In this document: positions 32,267-45,440 of the stretch, one piece after another
How positions within the stretch are numbered: the stretch's first letter is position 1
How the letters are laid out: every line of letters begins with the position of its first letter
The notes under the pieces: generated by a model
What the model was told of the DNA's origin: nothing
Seen by the model: the letters and a program-made list of their open reading frames with translations, nothing else
Database searches by the model: none
Position numbers and translations under genes: made by a program
NCBI GenBank assembly: GCA_907163345.1
Contig: CAJQUN010000021.1
Location: 7,006,001 to 7,070,000, forward strand
From: Haberlea rhodopensis
Lineage: Eukaryota > Streptophyta > Magnoliopsida > Lamiales > Gesneriaceae
Reading direction: 5' to 3'
Length of the DNA stretch: 64,000 bases

Positions 32267-34981
32267 TTAATTTGACCTCTCAACATTATGTAATTGTCTC
32301 TCCCTAACAACAGGTCTATCCATCTCGTTTCTCAAACGATTCGTTCTATTTCTGCCGACTCTTCTTCTTTCACGTCTTACAGGATTGTGGTTCAATTCAA
32401 ACGTGGGTGGATCCCAGTATCGGATGTCTGCAAGAGGACTAAATTTTCCCATGTAGGTTGCTGAGTATTGAGACATGCTATACCATGGTTGAATAAGTGT
32501 GTTAGGATCCAACGAATGATATTTGGCAGTACAAATAGCATGGGAACATGGAATTCCAAAAATCGTCCATTTACCACAGGAACACTCATTTGTTGATATT
32601 CTTACAACTTGAACATGTTGCCCTCGACCTGGTCTTCCACCGGTCGCAACCGAAGCAGTTTGATCACGTACATCATATCGGGTAACACGATGCTCAATTG
32701 ATTTTCTTGACCATTGTTCATATTTTTGATATGCATAATCGGGCCAGGGCTGATTGTTGTGAATCATACGTTGAGTTTTGGTGACACGTTGAATAAAGTA
32801 TTGAACGCACCTTTGAAGGGTCAATTGTACTATCGCAGAAATAGGTAGTCTTCGAGCACCCTTCAACACACCATTTAAGCATTCTGACATATTAGTAGTC
32901 ATTACCCCACGCCGCCAACCTCCATCGTGGGCTAAAGTCCATTTCTCCTTTGAAATTCCTGCCAAATATCTATATGCCAGAATATTTTTGTTTTTGATTG
33001 CCTCCATTATGGCATCAAACTTACAATTCTGATGTTGTGTGCCTGCTTCCCAGCATAGATCTTTCAAATGGATATTTTTAAACTTTGAATTAAAATTGGA
33101 GCACACATGTCTTAGACAGAAACGGTGCACACCATTAGGAGGTTGAAAAAGTGGTAGATCCTCAACTGCGCGCACAATTCCCTTATGCCTATCTGAAATA
33201 AGACATACACCGGTTACACCACGTATAACATGTCGACCGATATTCTCTAAGAACCATTTCCATGAGTCGTATGTTTCTTCATCAACAATCCCGAACGCTA
33301 ACGGTAATATCTGATTGTTGGCATCCAGAGTGACGGCGATCAACATTTTATGCTTATACTTGGTGTACAAATGAGTACCATCAACACTAATGATTCTGCG
33401 ACAGTGTTAAAACCCATCTATGCATGGCTTGAAAGCCCAAAATACATAATTCAATGTATTCACCGTTCGATTGTTAGATCTTAAATGCCTCCAATCCATA
33501 ATTGTTCCAGTATTATACTTTGACAACGCACCCATGTATTTTGGAAGTAGACGCACGGAGCTCTCCCATGTACCGTAAACATTTTCCACCGCACGTTGCA
33601 AACTTCTCCATGCCTTCGTATACAAGATATCATAGCCATATTTATCTTTTACATTCTCCCGTACATACTTAATCTCATACGAAGGATCACATCGTACAAT
33701 CCCCAACAATGTATTTGCCACCATATTACTGTCCAAGTTGTGGTGGTCTATACCAACATTACTCGAAATACATGTATGCGGACCACCATACTTCGTTAAT
33801 TTCCAAAAACCCATTTTTGGCTTCAAAGACGCTCGAAGACCCCATCTACACCTTACGTCAGGAGAAGTCTTTTTGCACCGTAATTTCCATAGAGTACGTG
33901 TGCTATCCACAACACAATACTCACGCCTGACAACTCTAACAGAGTAATCTTTCACAGATGCAATCAAATCTTTCTTATCCTTAAAAATCATGTTCACGGA
34001 CAGCTCTCCTACCTCCGGGTTGTAATATCGAGTTCGCGATCCAGAAGGTACATCAAACGAATCAGGAACCTGCTCTTCGTTGACCGCATTAAAAAATGGT
34101 GGCATTTCAATCGTGCTTGGCAAAAATGGTGCGTCTTGCATATGTCTCCGACCATAAGGTGGTTCGTTGGATGTTGTCTCTTCACCGGGAAATGCATGGA
34201 CATTATCATCGTCTTCATCATGCATCTCATCAGCCTCATTACCGTGTTCTCCAGAATCACTCGATGAATTATCGGGTTCACTATCACTCATGTAAACATC
34301 TCGATGACTATCTCCGTGTACGTCATGTGTGGCTGGCCCATCAGTTGCTGCTAACATAATTGTATGCTCCGAACCACCAACATCAGGATCAAATACATCA
34401 TGAATTTGTGTAATTTCTTCTCGTAATCCCCAAACTTCTGATGTGTTTGGCCAATATGTAGGATTTTCTTCAGAAGAGGCGGTTATATATTGATCCCAAG
34501 GTCCACTTCCATGCTCGAAATAAGGATAATTTTGTTGCTCAACATCTCGACCGCTTGAAGTAGAAGGTTGATCATGGACCACCATATTGCTCAATCCTTC
34601 AGTGACATATGGAAGATTTGATTCTGGCCCTTGAAGATCAAAATCATGATTAATTGCCTCTATATCGACGTACAAATGCAGCATCTGCATATTGGGACAT
34701 TCCATTATAAATTGTAGAACATCATCATCTACAATATCGATTGGTATTTCATTCCAAGAAGATTTCTCCATGAATGCATATTTGGTTGACAATTTGATAT
34801 TAAACATCGTTGGGTCGATGTTTAACTTTCTATGTGCTAGTTGAATCAAATCAAATAAAATAACATAACGAGAAATTCTAATCGGTCTGACTGGTGGAAT
34901 GCTATATTCAACCGATCCGTTTCCAATAATAGTATTACCACCAAAATATAGCAGCATGGAAATCGAATCCATTTTGAACAA
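32267..34981 (-). pseudogene. MuDR-type MULE transposase, one in-frame stop
   Basis: Reads from the ATG at 34981 (MFKMDSISMLLYFGG) to 32267, about 900 codons in one frame with a single TAA at 33407-33409, where related transposases usually have glutamine before HCR. Order: PB1-like N-terminal region; acidic linker (residues about 230-270); DNA-binding MuDR region with DVRCRWGLRASLK and GPHTC; DDE core with ISVDGTHLY (first Asp), LISDRHKGI (second Asp), HRFCLRHVCSNF and TNMSECLNGVLKGAR; SWIM zinc finger NECSCGKWTIFGIPCSHAI near the C-terminus; basic tail. It would cut and insert the element through its TIRs. No intron is needed. Apart from the stop it looks complete, so it may be a recent pseudogene or be rescued by readthrough. 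Confidence 0.93.
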
Positions 34982-35445
34982 ACTAAGAAATATTTTGATT
35001 CAAACTTTTGATGCACCGAAAAAATTGAAGAGAAAAACGGAAGGAAGAGGAAATTGGTTTGAAGAATTGTGTGTCGAAAACATTTTATGTTCGTATTATT
35101 TATACATATTTCGAATACTAATTTTTGTAAAGGTTCACCGGAAACATTTTATATATAATATGATTAATTTTTGTCGGTAAAAATATAATATAAACAAACG
35201 AAAATTGTAATAACAGAGAAGAAGGTGGGATATAAACAAAAGAAAATTGTAAGAAAAGAGAAGAAGGTGGGAAGAGACGTATAAGTTGACTGTGAAAAGA
35301 GAAAACAGGAGATTGGAAGAGACGTGATGGGTATGCGACAATCAACCAAAACACGGGCATGGTGGGTGAAGAGACATAAAGGAATGGGTGAAGAGACATA
35401 AATGGGGGTAGACGACAACCAACCAACCGATACCAACCAATACAC

Positions 35446-35609
35446 CGGTGAGCAGCCGCTTCACCAGTGAGCGCCTCCCAAGGGAGCGGCTACTCAACGT
35501 TGAGTAGCCGCCCTCTGAGAGGGCGGTTTAGAGTAGTTTTGTGATCTTTTGTGTTTCGATGTATTTTTTAAATATAAATTGTTTTACAAATTAGTTTTAA
35601 AAAAAACCC
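35446..35609. repeat. MULE right terminal inverted repeat
   Basis: Inverted partner of 28756-28900, with the same two palindromes in the GC-rich core and the same AT-rich outer part ending in TTTTAAAAAAAACCC. The transposase start is about 470 bp inside it. Confidence 0.92.
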
Positions 35610-35618
35610 TAGCTAGAA

Positions 35619-36540
35619 CTTGTAGATGTGACTTTCAACTAATCATTGGAGGAGTGTGATTAGTTCATTGTGATTCAAGTCCCCTCAACAAATTTAAAAT
35701 TAGGACCTACCTTTGCTTTTTTTTTTTTTTTTTTTAAATGTGAAAATTATATTTTTGGAAGATCACCAAAAATTATTTAATTTTAATAAATAAGTGCACC
35801 TACTTGATCCAATAAGGCGTGTTCATACATATTTTTATTAATTAATGAAAAAAATTTCAAAACTAAAACCATGGAGTATAGATACTAATACGATATATAT
35901 ATATTGGACTGTTGAGAACGATTCGAACCCTATTTTAGACGACTATAATATGTGGTTAACTAATAAATTTGTTACAAGTCCCACAAAATTAGACCTGAAA
36001 CTGATGTTTATTGGTTTTTTTTTATAAGGGCGGTATTCTTGGAGGTTGCATATTGCGACATGTGCTTGCTATTTGTAAAGAAAAAATTATAAGGATACGT
36101 GTAGTAAGATGACGCTCCCAAGTGCACATTCGTTAAGGGCGACATCAAATAAACATTTCATGCGTCTGGCCCTAGAACTAGCATGAGTATGCACTAATCA
36201 AAATAGCAAATTATAGGAAGAATTATCGCTGCTTGTGTGTGAATATATATCAAATGATAAAGAATCTATGTGATAATACTTTATGTATTCTCATAGCATC
36301 TTCAAACTCAAGTAGTTTTCTTGATATATATGCCAGAAATGAAAGACTGGCAATGAGTACCGAAGCATATATGTCAGCCGACTTTCGGAGTTTGGACCAT
36401 GTACCTTTGGCTACCGGTCCAACCCACTTGCTGCTAAAGAATATCGTTTCTTTCTGAATATTCCTGTGTATCAGTGGCATCATACTCTCATCCAGAAGCC
36501 TTTTTACAGCAGATATTTACTTATACCATTTAATAAAATT
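35619..36540. other. Unassigned AT-rich DNA
   Basis: No supported gene. A T17-20 run lies near 35718-35735. Short ORFs at 35845-36027 and 36233-36483 have no recognisable domain and look like chance. Confidence 0.6.
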
Positions 36541-37215
36541 ATATAAACTAGGAGGAGTAAATGCTAAACTTGAATTTGATAGGAAATATTGGAACTAAAA
36601 TGTTTAGGTTTAGAAATTATATAAAAATGGAATACATGAAATTTAAGTTTAGTAGTGTTAAACATAGTATGGTGATGATTAAGATAGATGATGACAATTT
36701 ACCTATAAGTGAAAACTTCAAGTATCTAGGATCGTTTTTCCGATGGGTTGATAGAGATGTATTACATAGAATATAAACATGATGATTGAAATGGAGGAGT
36801 GCGTCAGGTGTTCTTTGTGATCGTAATGTACCTCTAAAGCTTAAAAGAGAAGTTTTACAAAATGGTAGGCAGACCTGCTATGTAATATAGAGATGAATGT
36901 TGAACTATTAACTGAAAGCACGTGTAGAAGATGAGAGTCACAGAGATGATGATGTTAAGTTGGATGTACGGACATACGAGGATGGACTAGATAATATATG
37001 ATGATATTAAAAAAAAAAAAGTCGGGGTTGAACTCATTGAGGAAAAACTTCGAGAGACATAATTAGGAAGATATAAAAATCTACTTAGTTGACCAATAAA
37101 TGCTCCAGTTAGAAGCTACGAGACCATAACAAATACACACATATTAACTGAGGAAGAGGGAGACCAAAGAAGAATTGGCTAACAATGATAAAATAGGATA
37201 TAATAGGGTAGATCA
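36540..37215 (+). pseudogene. LINE (RTE-like) RT C-terminal fragment, plus strand
   Basis: A 5'-truncated LINE remnant. An open stretch at 36561-36776 reads IKMEYMKFKFS and ENFKYLGSFF, the blocks that follow the RT domain in plant RTE-type LINEs. After a stop, the decayed frame continues with words like KWRSASGVLCD and, near 37150, RGRPKKNW. It faces the minus-strand LINE tail to tail. Confidence 0.7.
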
Positions 37216-37330
37216 CAATGGCTACAACAACAACTAAGAATTTAATCTCAATGGATTGTGGTAGGCTACATGAACCATATAAAAAATCATGTGTCAGTAT
37301 TCTCTAAGTGCTTCTTTCGATCAGAATATC

Positions 37331-39481
37331 CTAGTTGATTCCTTTGGACTTCAAATCTTTGTACATAACTTCGAGACATGTCTTCTTCGATCGTCTCATT
37401 GCTCTCGTGAAAGGACCAAAATTAATAGACTCTACTCGACGAACATGTGCATTATTGGACATACGTCGTACGTGACCAAACCAGCATAAACGACTTTTTT
37501 GCATCTTATCTGCTATACAACCCACACATACTTCAGCTCGAATGTCTTCATTCCTTATTTTTATCTCTTTTGGTATTACCACACATCCAACGGAGCATAC
37601 ACATCTTTGTCACACTCATCTTTTAGACACGATTCATCTTGAGTACCCATCATTCCATCTCATACAACATTATAGGTCTGATGGCAGTTATATAAAACTT
37701 GCCCTTCAATCTCAGCGGGATAATACGATAGCATAGAACTCTGGTGGTGTTTCTCCATTTCAACTAGCCCCCCTGTGCTATATGGTAGCATCGATATTGA
37801 TCTCCTCATCCTTTTGGATAACATAACTTAGGTATCAAAATTGCTACTCATTAATACCTCTTGGTCGTCGAGTGTAACAACACCAGGATCCCGAGATGTA
37901 CGACCACTAAAGTTGCATTCCATATATTCTATTTTAGGCCTACATATTCTAAAACCCTTTGATTCCAATGTATCTCTCCATAACTCCAATTTAGCATTAA
38001 CTCATGCCATAGTCTCTCGATTAATACAATATCGTCAGTGAAAAGCAAGGTCCAAGGTAATTCAGTCTATTTGTCCTTCGTGATCTCATCAATTACTAAG
38101 GCAAACAAGAAAGGACTCAACGCAGACCTTTTGTGCAATCCAATAGTAATCGAGAACTCATTTGTCGCACTGCTGCACATTCTAAAATTTGATGATACTT
38201 TGTCATACAAATCCTTGATTACATTGACATACTTGATGAGAACTATTTTCTTCATCAAAGCCCACCACAATATCTCCATTGACACTTTATCATACGCCTT
38301 CTCCAAGTCGATAAGGACCAGATGCAGATCTTTACTCCTCTCTTGATAACACTCTATAGGTTGGCAAAGTAAATGGATAGCTTCCGTTGTTGATCGTCCT
38401 GGCATGAACTTGGTCCCAAGATTTTAATTTCTCTCCTTAACCTTCATTCAATTACCCTATCCCCGAGCTTCATTGTGTGACACATGAGTTTTATATCACG
38501 ATAATTTGAGCAACTCAAAATGTCACTTGTTCTTATAGAGAGGGACAAGAGTGTCATTTCTTCATTCATTTGAGATTTTATTACTCCTCCAAATCTTGTT
38601 AAATAGATCTGTTAGCGTTTTATCCCCTTTGGTCCTAACCATCTCAATACTTCAATATGGATTCCATCGGGACCAACTACTTGTCGTTCTTTCATTTTTT
38701 CTAAAGCTTCTTTAACCTCAGATTCTCTAATTCTGTGAATAAACTCACGGTTGACATCATGTTGTTGGATGTCAAGATCACCTAAGTCTTGACTAAAACC
38801 ATTGTTGAACAAGTTTCTTCCATATTCTTTGATGTCTTCATCTCTAACCAAGACCTTACGGTCATTATCTTTTATGCATTTCACTGCACATAAGTCTCTT
38901 GTCTTCTTCTCTCTTGCTCGAGCAATCCCGTAGATATCTTGTTCAGCTTCCCTGTAATCCAATTTATTATACATTTCTTTGTAGACTTTAGCTCTACCAT
39001 TCCAAACCACTATCTTCGTTCTTCTTCTCTAGCAAGCTTATACGTTTCGAAGGTCACCCCATTATTGCTCTTCTTCAGCTATCTATAAGCACCCCTCTTG
39101 ATTCTATTAGTATTCTTTACGTCTTCATTCCACCATTATGTGTCCGTACCTGGTGGAGCACATCTTCTTGACTCACTAGGCAGCTATTTAGTGGTCATCT
39201 TAATGTGACAAGCCATTTTGTTCCAGGTAGTATCAGGATCATCGTTTGGCGTCCAATTTGCTTCTTTGATTATCTTCTCTACAAAAGCTCCAGCATGACC
39301 TTTTTTAACAGCCACCACTTAACTCTAGGTTTTATTTTTAGTTCTACTAGCCATTTTCTTAACCATAACATCTAGAACAAAAAGTAGGTGTTGGGTAACT
39401 ACCCTCTCCTGGAATTATCTTACAGTCCGAGCATTTAACTCTATCAATCATTCTAGTAAAAAAATCTATTTGGGTCATACT
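37331..39481 (-). pseudogene. RTE LINE reverse transcriptase and C-terminal part
   Basis: From the 5' side: degenerate endonuclease end with DRVKCSDCKIIPG, a linker with KVYKEMYNKLD and KTRDLCAVKCIKD (39010-38612), then RT. The RT includes MPGRSTTEAIHLL, LIDLEKAYDKV (catalytic Asp) and GLHKRSALSPFLFALV, and after a stop LLFTDDIVLIER near 38060-38020. The metal-binding motif reads TDD where relatives have ADD, which keeps both aspartates. The tail has KSRLCWFGHVRRM. RTE proteins nick the target and copy the RNA in place. Open stretches of 80-130 codons separated by stops show old decay. Confidence 0.85.
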
Positions 39482-41692
39482 TGTAAGGACTCCCGTGCCC
39501 TTAACCCGTTATTAGTGTATTAATCCAAGCATTTAGTGCATGTAATCATACATGTAGGGGGGATAACAGCTTATCATCATAGCAAATCATGCCAATAATA
39601 AAACTCTTTACATTATTCCATATAATGTCTAGTTTTCCCCAACCATGTCCACATACATACCATGCACCATTATAATACACTAACGTGTTCTCAGTTCATT
39701 TAGCAATTCAATAAATAATTGTGTGCGACTCATAAATGAAGAGAAAAAGGCCATCGCCTTTTTATACATGCCATATACACATAATAGTGCTCACATGCGA
39801 GCATCAAATAGGTATGTGTGTATCAAATGTATAAAATACGGTGCTCGATACCGTCACTGGTATTTTGATCCCTGGAAGCACCTCCGATCCATAGCTCGAG
39901 CTCATCTCCAAAGCCATCGATGTACCTAATCACCTGCCCCAACAGAGACAGCCCACACACGGGGTGAGCATACCAATATCCCAAATCCAATAATCACAAT
40001 AAGACAATTCATAATTTACAAAAATGTAAATGCTATGAAGTATAAAAGATACTCCCTGGATGATATCATCCTCATCCGGGATTTCCTGTGCTGTCCCTGT
40101 TCTCAAAACAACTGAAACCATCAAATTTCTAAATGCCAGTTAATCATTACATTGATTAACGAATCCATTTGCCACATACCGATATCATAATCAGTAATGT
40201 CGAATCATTAAACAATGATCACAGATATTCCATATATCTCATTTATGGTTCCATAGTCCTATTTCATTGCTCGCTCTACAATAGCGGCATTTCATTCCCA
40301 CACATGCTCAACAGCAGTGGGGTCATAACCGATGTTCGCTAAAGGCGACAACATCCCAATTATCGCTCGCTCAAAAGCGGCACCATATGATTCCCAATGC
40401 ATATGTATACATTTGCAGCAAATACCATAAATCATGCATTTGAACATACGTTTAATGCTAATACTATATACCATGCATTTCCATATACATTCATCGCAAC
40501 ACAGTGTACCAAGTACTCAACAATTGCAATTATATTAAAGGGCTATGCTCGTACGTCATACGTACCTTATATTCCCGTAGTTTGAATCCAATCTTGCCTT
40601 GGTCCCGCGACCGATGAATTATGTGCTAAACACGATTAATAACCCGCAATTAATCTCAAGCATGCAACCACGTGTCCAAGCACGTTCACAAACCCCAATT
40701 ATACCGTCATCCATGATGATTAACTATTTTAAAAGACCCCGGGCGAAGCATGCATCGAAAATTCAACACGAAATAATTCCCCAAAATTAGGCATTGGCGA
40801 TCGATCGCTTCAACTCAGGCGATCGATCGCCTCGCAAAATGGTATGGGCGATCGATCGCCTCATTTTCAGGCGATCGGTCGCCTCTCAACAATTTTTGGC
40901 TACTGCCTCATGACGATCGATCGCCTCACTGTACATCTTCCTGAAATTTTCAACAACGTCGCGACGATCGATCGCCTCGACCTGCAACAGCCAAAAATGG
41001 TGTTTTTCTTGCCAAATCTTCCCCAACAACAATCCTCACACCCCATACAACATAAATCCTTAACAAGGGGCCATAAATCAACCCCAAAACACAACAACCC
41101 AAATTTCTTTAAAAACCATTTCTTTAAACCCAACACAAATCCTTCCCAAACACTACAATACCACTATCAAATCGAAGATAAATGCAAGGGGGTGAATAAT
41201 ACCTTATTATCTTCGAAAAATTCGACTCCCAAGTCGAGCAACCATCGATATTCCATCAAGGGAGAAAAGAGGGGAAACATGGGTGGGGAAGGAGGCGTAG
41301 GAGAGGGGAGAGAGGGAGGAAATTCCGTGTAATGACGGAACAGAGAATCTATTTGGTATATATAGCCCCAAAGCTCCAAAATACCAACTTCTCCACAAAT
41401 ACATCATGATTCATTAAATATCATCTGTTTTGAATAATAATCTCTCCAACTCAAATTCCATTATCAGCCCAGTACAAAGTACTCCGGACCCCAGATCCCA
41501 CCAAAAACCAAATTCCAAGGTTATCACCACGATGAGAATACAATATCATCCCTTGGATCCAACGACTCTAAAAACCGAATTTAAAATCCCCGAGAGTCCC
41601 GAAACCACAATTAATTCATAACTGCCACAATTAAAATCCTTTAAGGATTATTACCACACCTGGATTAACATCATATATCCCCGTGCATCACA
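39482..41692 (-). repeat. Element C 3' LTR (2211 bp)
   Basis: Begins TGTAAGGACTCC and ends GCATCACA. Relative to the other LTR it retains two blocks, about 40001-40398 and 41100-41490. It holds a short CGCT/AGCG region (about 40270-40385) and six CGATCGATCG-type palindromes (40797-40980). Confidence 0.88.
40797..40980. repeat. CGATCGATCG array in element C 3' LTR
   Basis: Six copies of GGCGATCGATCGCC or variants. One reads GATCGGTC, an imperfect copy. The matching array in the other LTR is 46748-46972 with about eight copies, including two units absent here. Confidence 0.9.
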
Positions 41693-44267
41693 ATTATCCC
41701 CCACTAATAAAATTTTGTCCTCGAAATTTGCACGGCGTACTCCACGTATTGCCGAGATCACACAATCCAAACGGATCTACATTGCCGAATCATGAACATA
41801 TCATGAACGACATTCCAACCGTGAGGACACCGACCCCGCACCATAATCCGGAATGGAGTAAACCTCCCAAGCCATCATAAACTCAAAGAAAGACGTCAGC
41901 ATTCCCCGATGCTACCATCTCAAAGCAGTCAGCCAACCGTAACTGCTAACCAAACGAATCATTCGTGATTCTAAAATAGATATCGCCACAATGATATCTC
42001 CAAGACCTAGTCACCGATGTTAAACATACATCGTTACCAAAGTGACCATTAGTACACAACAGTGTACCTGAACTACATCCGGTTCCCAATTTCCAAATCC
42101 ATCTCCAACAGGGGAGTAGTTGCACCACATTCCAACACGGGTCGGGCAACTCACGGTCACCAATAGACACAAAACATATCTCCAAAGATGTCTACATCCG
42201 TGTGTTCCAAGAAATCACATCTTGGTCCCAAAACACTATCGAGACTCCACAAGGTCTCAAGTTCTCGAAAGGACATGCAAGAACAATCAATTGCATTCCT
42301 GCCACACGTGTCAACCAACCGGGCCATCCCACGTTTACCCTAGGATTCAACAATCCTAAAACATGGAGGCTATCGAATTAGCCAGAAATGATTTTCCATG
42401 GCCTAAAATACGACAATCCCTCCTCAAGGGAAGTCAACCAACCCTCACGGTCGTTCATCAGAATGCATTGTGCCATCAAGATTACCAATCTCAAAGTGCC
42501 ACAATCTCTCACCTGAGATTCGTCAACCAAGCACACTAATCCGATACTCAACAAGTACCGAAACGCGGGCATTTGTATTCACATACCTGCCCAAGTACCA
42601 ATCACAACATGCATACTCAATGCAATAGGCTCGGATATCTCCAATCATACCCAAAGTCCCAAAACCAACTGTCAATTCCCAGTTATTCTCACTTTGCGGA
42701 GAATAATGATTGACAGACCAACGACCAATGGTGTGATTCCAACATCGACACCACACAAACCGACTCATTGAATTTCCCAAAGATTCCCAATCGGTAGGTA
42801 TATCAATACCGCTTTCCTCATAAGGAAAATGTCATGAATCCATGACCCTCCAACCTCGAACTATCTTTCGGAAAACTGGATATATTTATACCAAAACACA
42901 TCCCGGAACCAAAAATACGCAACTGGTTCAGAATAGTGCATCAAAGCCACTATTACAAAATCGAAACCCGTAAGCCATGTATGCTCATTCTAACAATGCT
43001 CTGTACTAATACCATAGTACTACACAATCTCGAGCATTTCCAGGGAGACGTCTCCTCGAACGTCTCACCGAAAGGTAAGAAATCCTTTACTCGGTCCAAC
43101 ACCAGTAGGGCTTACCCTAGGTTGATTTACAGTCAACCCCCAACCAATACCTGTTGTCTCCATGACAGTACAATCTAAATCTCTCCAAGAGATAAAAATC
43201 AATATAGTAGTGTTACCCCATTAACTATATTTCACAAATCCAATTGTGTTACCCCATTGCATTCCATATGCAAGGATTCTCAACCAGAACCAATAATGAC
43301 TTGTCGACACTCACGTTGGTACTCCCAACAAAACTGAGTTGTCCCAGCACAAGTTCCTCAAAACAATAGATGTATAAGCGCTCCCGTGAGGTATTCCCTG
43401 CCTCAAGCATCATGCCACATAGAGACTACAAGAGTCTACCATAAGTCATCATCGTATCATCATACGATTCACGGAACTCGTTCCCAACGTGCAGTATAAT
43501 TGTCACAGCAAGCATACTATAACACTGCTACAATACCTGGCTAGCAAAACGCTGCCTCCATAGGCTTACCAAGCCTACCAACGTATCATACGTTCCACCC
43601 CGGTACACCATACCGTAATATCCATTAGAGTAGTGGGTCATCACCCAATATTTCTCTAATACCAATGCACAAAGGACATCCCGGTGTCCTTGCTCAACCA
43701 CAAAGTAATCCTAATTCCGTAGGATTTATTCCACACCCTCAGGGGTGGGTGTGATCATGTCTACCACATGTCACCTCGGCATAAGCAAGTAGTTTCCTCA
43801 ACAACTACTCTTGTTACCAGTCACTTGGCCATAGCCATTCCAACGAGTATACCCAAAGGTACCACTACTCGTAAAATATATACCTCAAATATGTGATGTG
43901 GTACACTTCCTGTACGGGGCACCCAATAATTCATCGAGCGACCTGCTCGGCATAATGGTCTCGTCAACTAGTGGCCCAGACACTACCATGTGCTCACCAT
44001 TGGCACTCAAAGCATACGACTAAATACATATACATAAATGTACTATTCATCGAAACGACGCTACATGTCTACATAGACATCCACTATGTCATCGTCATCT
44101 CGTGACGGTACCTGTCAACATATGACATTCAAAATAACATCGTCAACTCGTGACGGTACATGTCGAAACACGACATCCATAGCCTCATCGTCAAACACAT
44201 GACGGTATATGTACATCAACGCATATCATCCACAATAATGCTAATAAAACAGTAATATGCCATACCT
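41693..44267 (-). other. Element C interior, non-coding part
   Basis: About 2.6 kb with no protein family recognisable in either direction; ORFs are under 90 codons and lack domains. On the minus strand the PPT-like AGTGGGGGATAATT is at 41693-41706 and TTTCGAGGACAAAATTT precedes it. The rest shows no clear structure. Confidence 0.65.
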
Positions 44268-44770
44268 CATCGCTAACAAGATAGCGGCATACCTGTCTCC
44301 GTCGTCCAACAGTGGTACGCAATCAGTACCCATCGCTCGTAGGTGGCGTAATCCAGTGCTACGCACATAGCGGTATAACCCATCGCTATAGAATCAACGG
44401 CATGATCTCTTGCCATAGAGTCAGCGGCATAAAACATCGCTATAGATACCCGGCGGCATGAACCATCGCCAATAGAATAGCGGAATGAACCATCGCTATG
44501 AATACCCGGCGGCATAAACCATCGCCAATAGAATAGCGGAATGAACCATCGATATGAATACCCGGTGGCATAAACCATCGCCAATAGAATAGCGGAATGA
44601 ACCATCTCTATGAATACCCGGCGGCATAAACCATTGCCAATAGAATAGCGGAATGAACCATCGCTATGAATATCCGGCGGCATAAACCATCGCCAATAGA
44701 ATAGCGGAATGCACCATCTCTATGAATACCCGGCGGTATGAACCATCGCCAGTAGAATAGCCGATCCCTG
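44268..44770. repeat. 56-bp tandem array in element C interior
   Basis: ATCGCCAATAGAATAGCGG recurs at a 56-bp period from about 44465 to 44745 (six copies), joined by AATGAACCATCGCTATGAATACCCGGCGG-like linkers. More diverged units lie to the left. The 136-codon ORF on the minus strand here is a product of the repeat. Confidence 0.88.
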
Positions 44771-44785
44771 GTCTTGTTATAGTAG

Positions 44786-45440
44786 TGCATTTTAATGCAC
44801 CTCGCTTGTCATGACCACGGAACTAATACCCCTCGCTTCGACATATCAGCGGCATCGAATAACCTCGCTCAAATGCGACATGCGGCAATACCCTCGCTTC
44901 AACATTTGGCGGCAAATATTCTTTCCTCGCTACGATATGACAGCGGCAAGTATTCTATCATCGCGTCAAGTGACAGCGGCAAAGCATTTAAAATCATCAC
45001 TCATCCATAATAACGACTCATGGGATATTCACCAAGTATTCCATCTATACCAGCAATACAATGCATATTCCATGTCCCAATATACATCACCATGAGTGTA
45101 TTTTAATGCACCTCGCTCAAATGCGATAGGCGGCAATACCCTCGCTTCAACATTTGGCGGCAAAGCATTAAAATCATCACTTCAATATATACAACCACAA
45201 TGAGTGTATTTTAATGCACCTCGCTCAAATGTGACATGCGGCAATACCCTCGCTTCAACATTTGGCGGCAAAGCATTAAAATCATCACTCCAATATATGT
45301 GTAACCATAATGCATAATCCATAATCCAATATACATCGCCATGAGTGTATTTTAATGCACCTCGCTCAAATGTGACATGCGGCAATACCCTTGCTTCAAC
45401 ATTTGGCGGCAAAGCATTAAAATCATCACTCCAATATACA
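44786..45440. repeat. Longer-period array of CGCT...GCGGC units in element C
   Basis: TTTTAATGCACCTCGCT starts near 44789, 45101, 45210 and 45350, followed each time by CTCGCTTCAACATTTGGCGGC. Spacing is irregular (about 110-310 bp). The wording is close to the LTR arrays of Gypsy B, implying common descent or exchange. Confidence 0.82.

Larger units (their letters stand above)
28756..35609. mobile_element. Mutator-like element (MULE) with transposase and PMD gene
   Basis: A complete DNA transposon of 6854 bp. The 9-bp target duplication TAGCTAGAA is at 28747-28755 and 35610-35618, the length expected of Mutator. Both ends start GG(G)TTTTTTTT in inward reading and share a TIR of about 145-160 bp. 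It carries two convergent genes, PMD on plus and a MuDR-type transposase on minus, each starting a few hundred bases inside a TIR. Between the gene ends is a palindrome array. The perfect target duplication and similar TIRs suggest the insertion is not very old. The transposase has one nonsense codon and the PMD gene one probable frameshift, so this copy may be non-autonomous. Confidence 0.93.

Noticed and set aside
1526..34981. Idea that all premature stops come from C-to-T decay at methylated sites
   Set aside because: Several fit (CAA to TAA, TGG to TGA) but others need G-to-T changes (GGA to TGA, GAG to TAG) or are indels; the pattern is mixed.
36233..36483. Overlapping ORFs of 74-77 codons on both strands
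   Set aside because: No family resemblance, no splice or start context; likely chance.
44273..44790. Repetitive ORFs (up to 136 codons) on the minus strand with repeated IHSDGSFRYSIG-like peptides
   Set aside because: They follow the 56-bp tandem repeat, read in more than one frame and match no family; they are repeat products.
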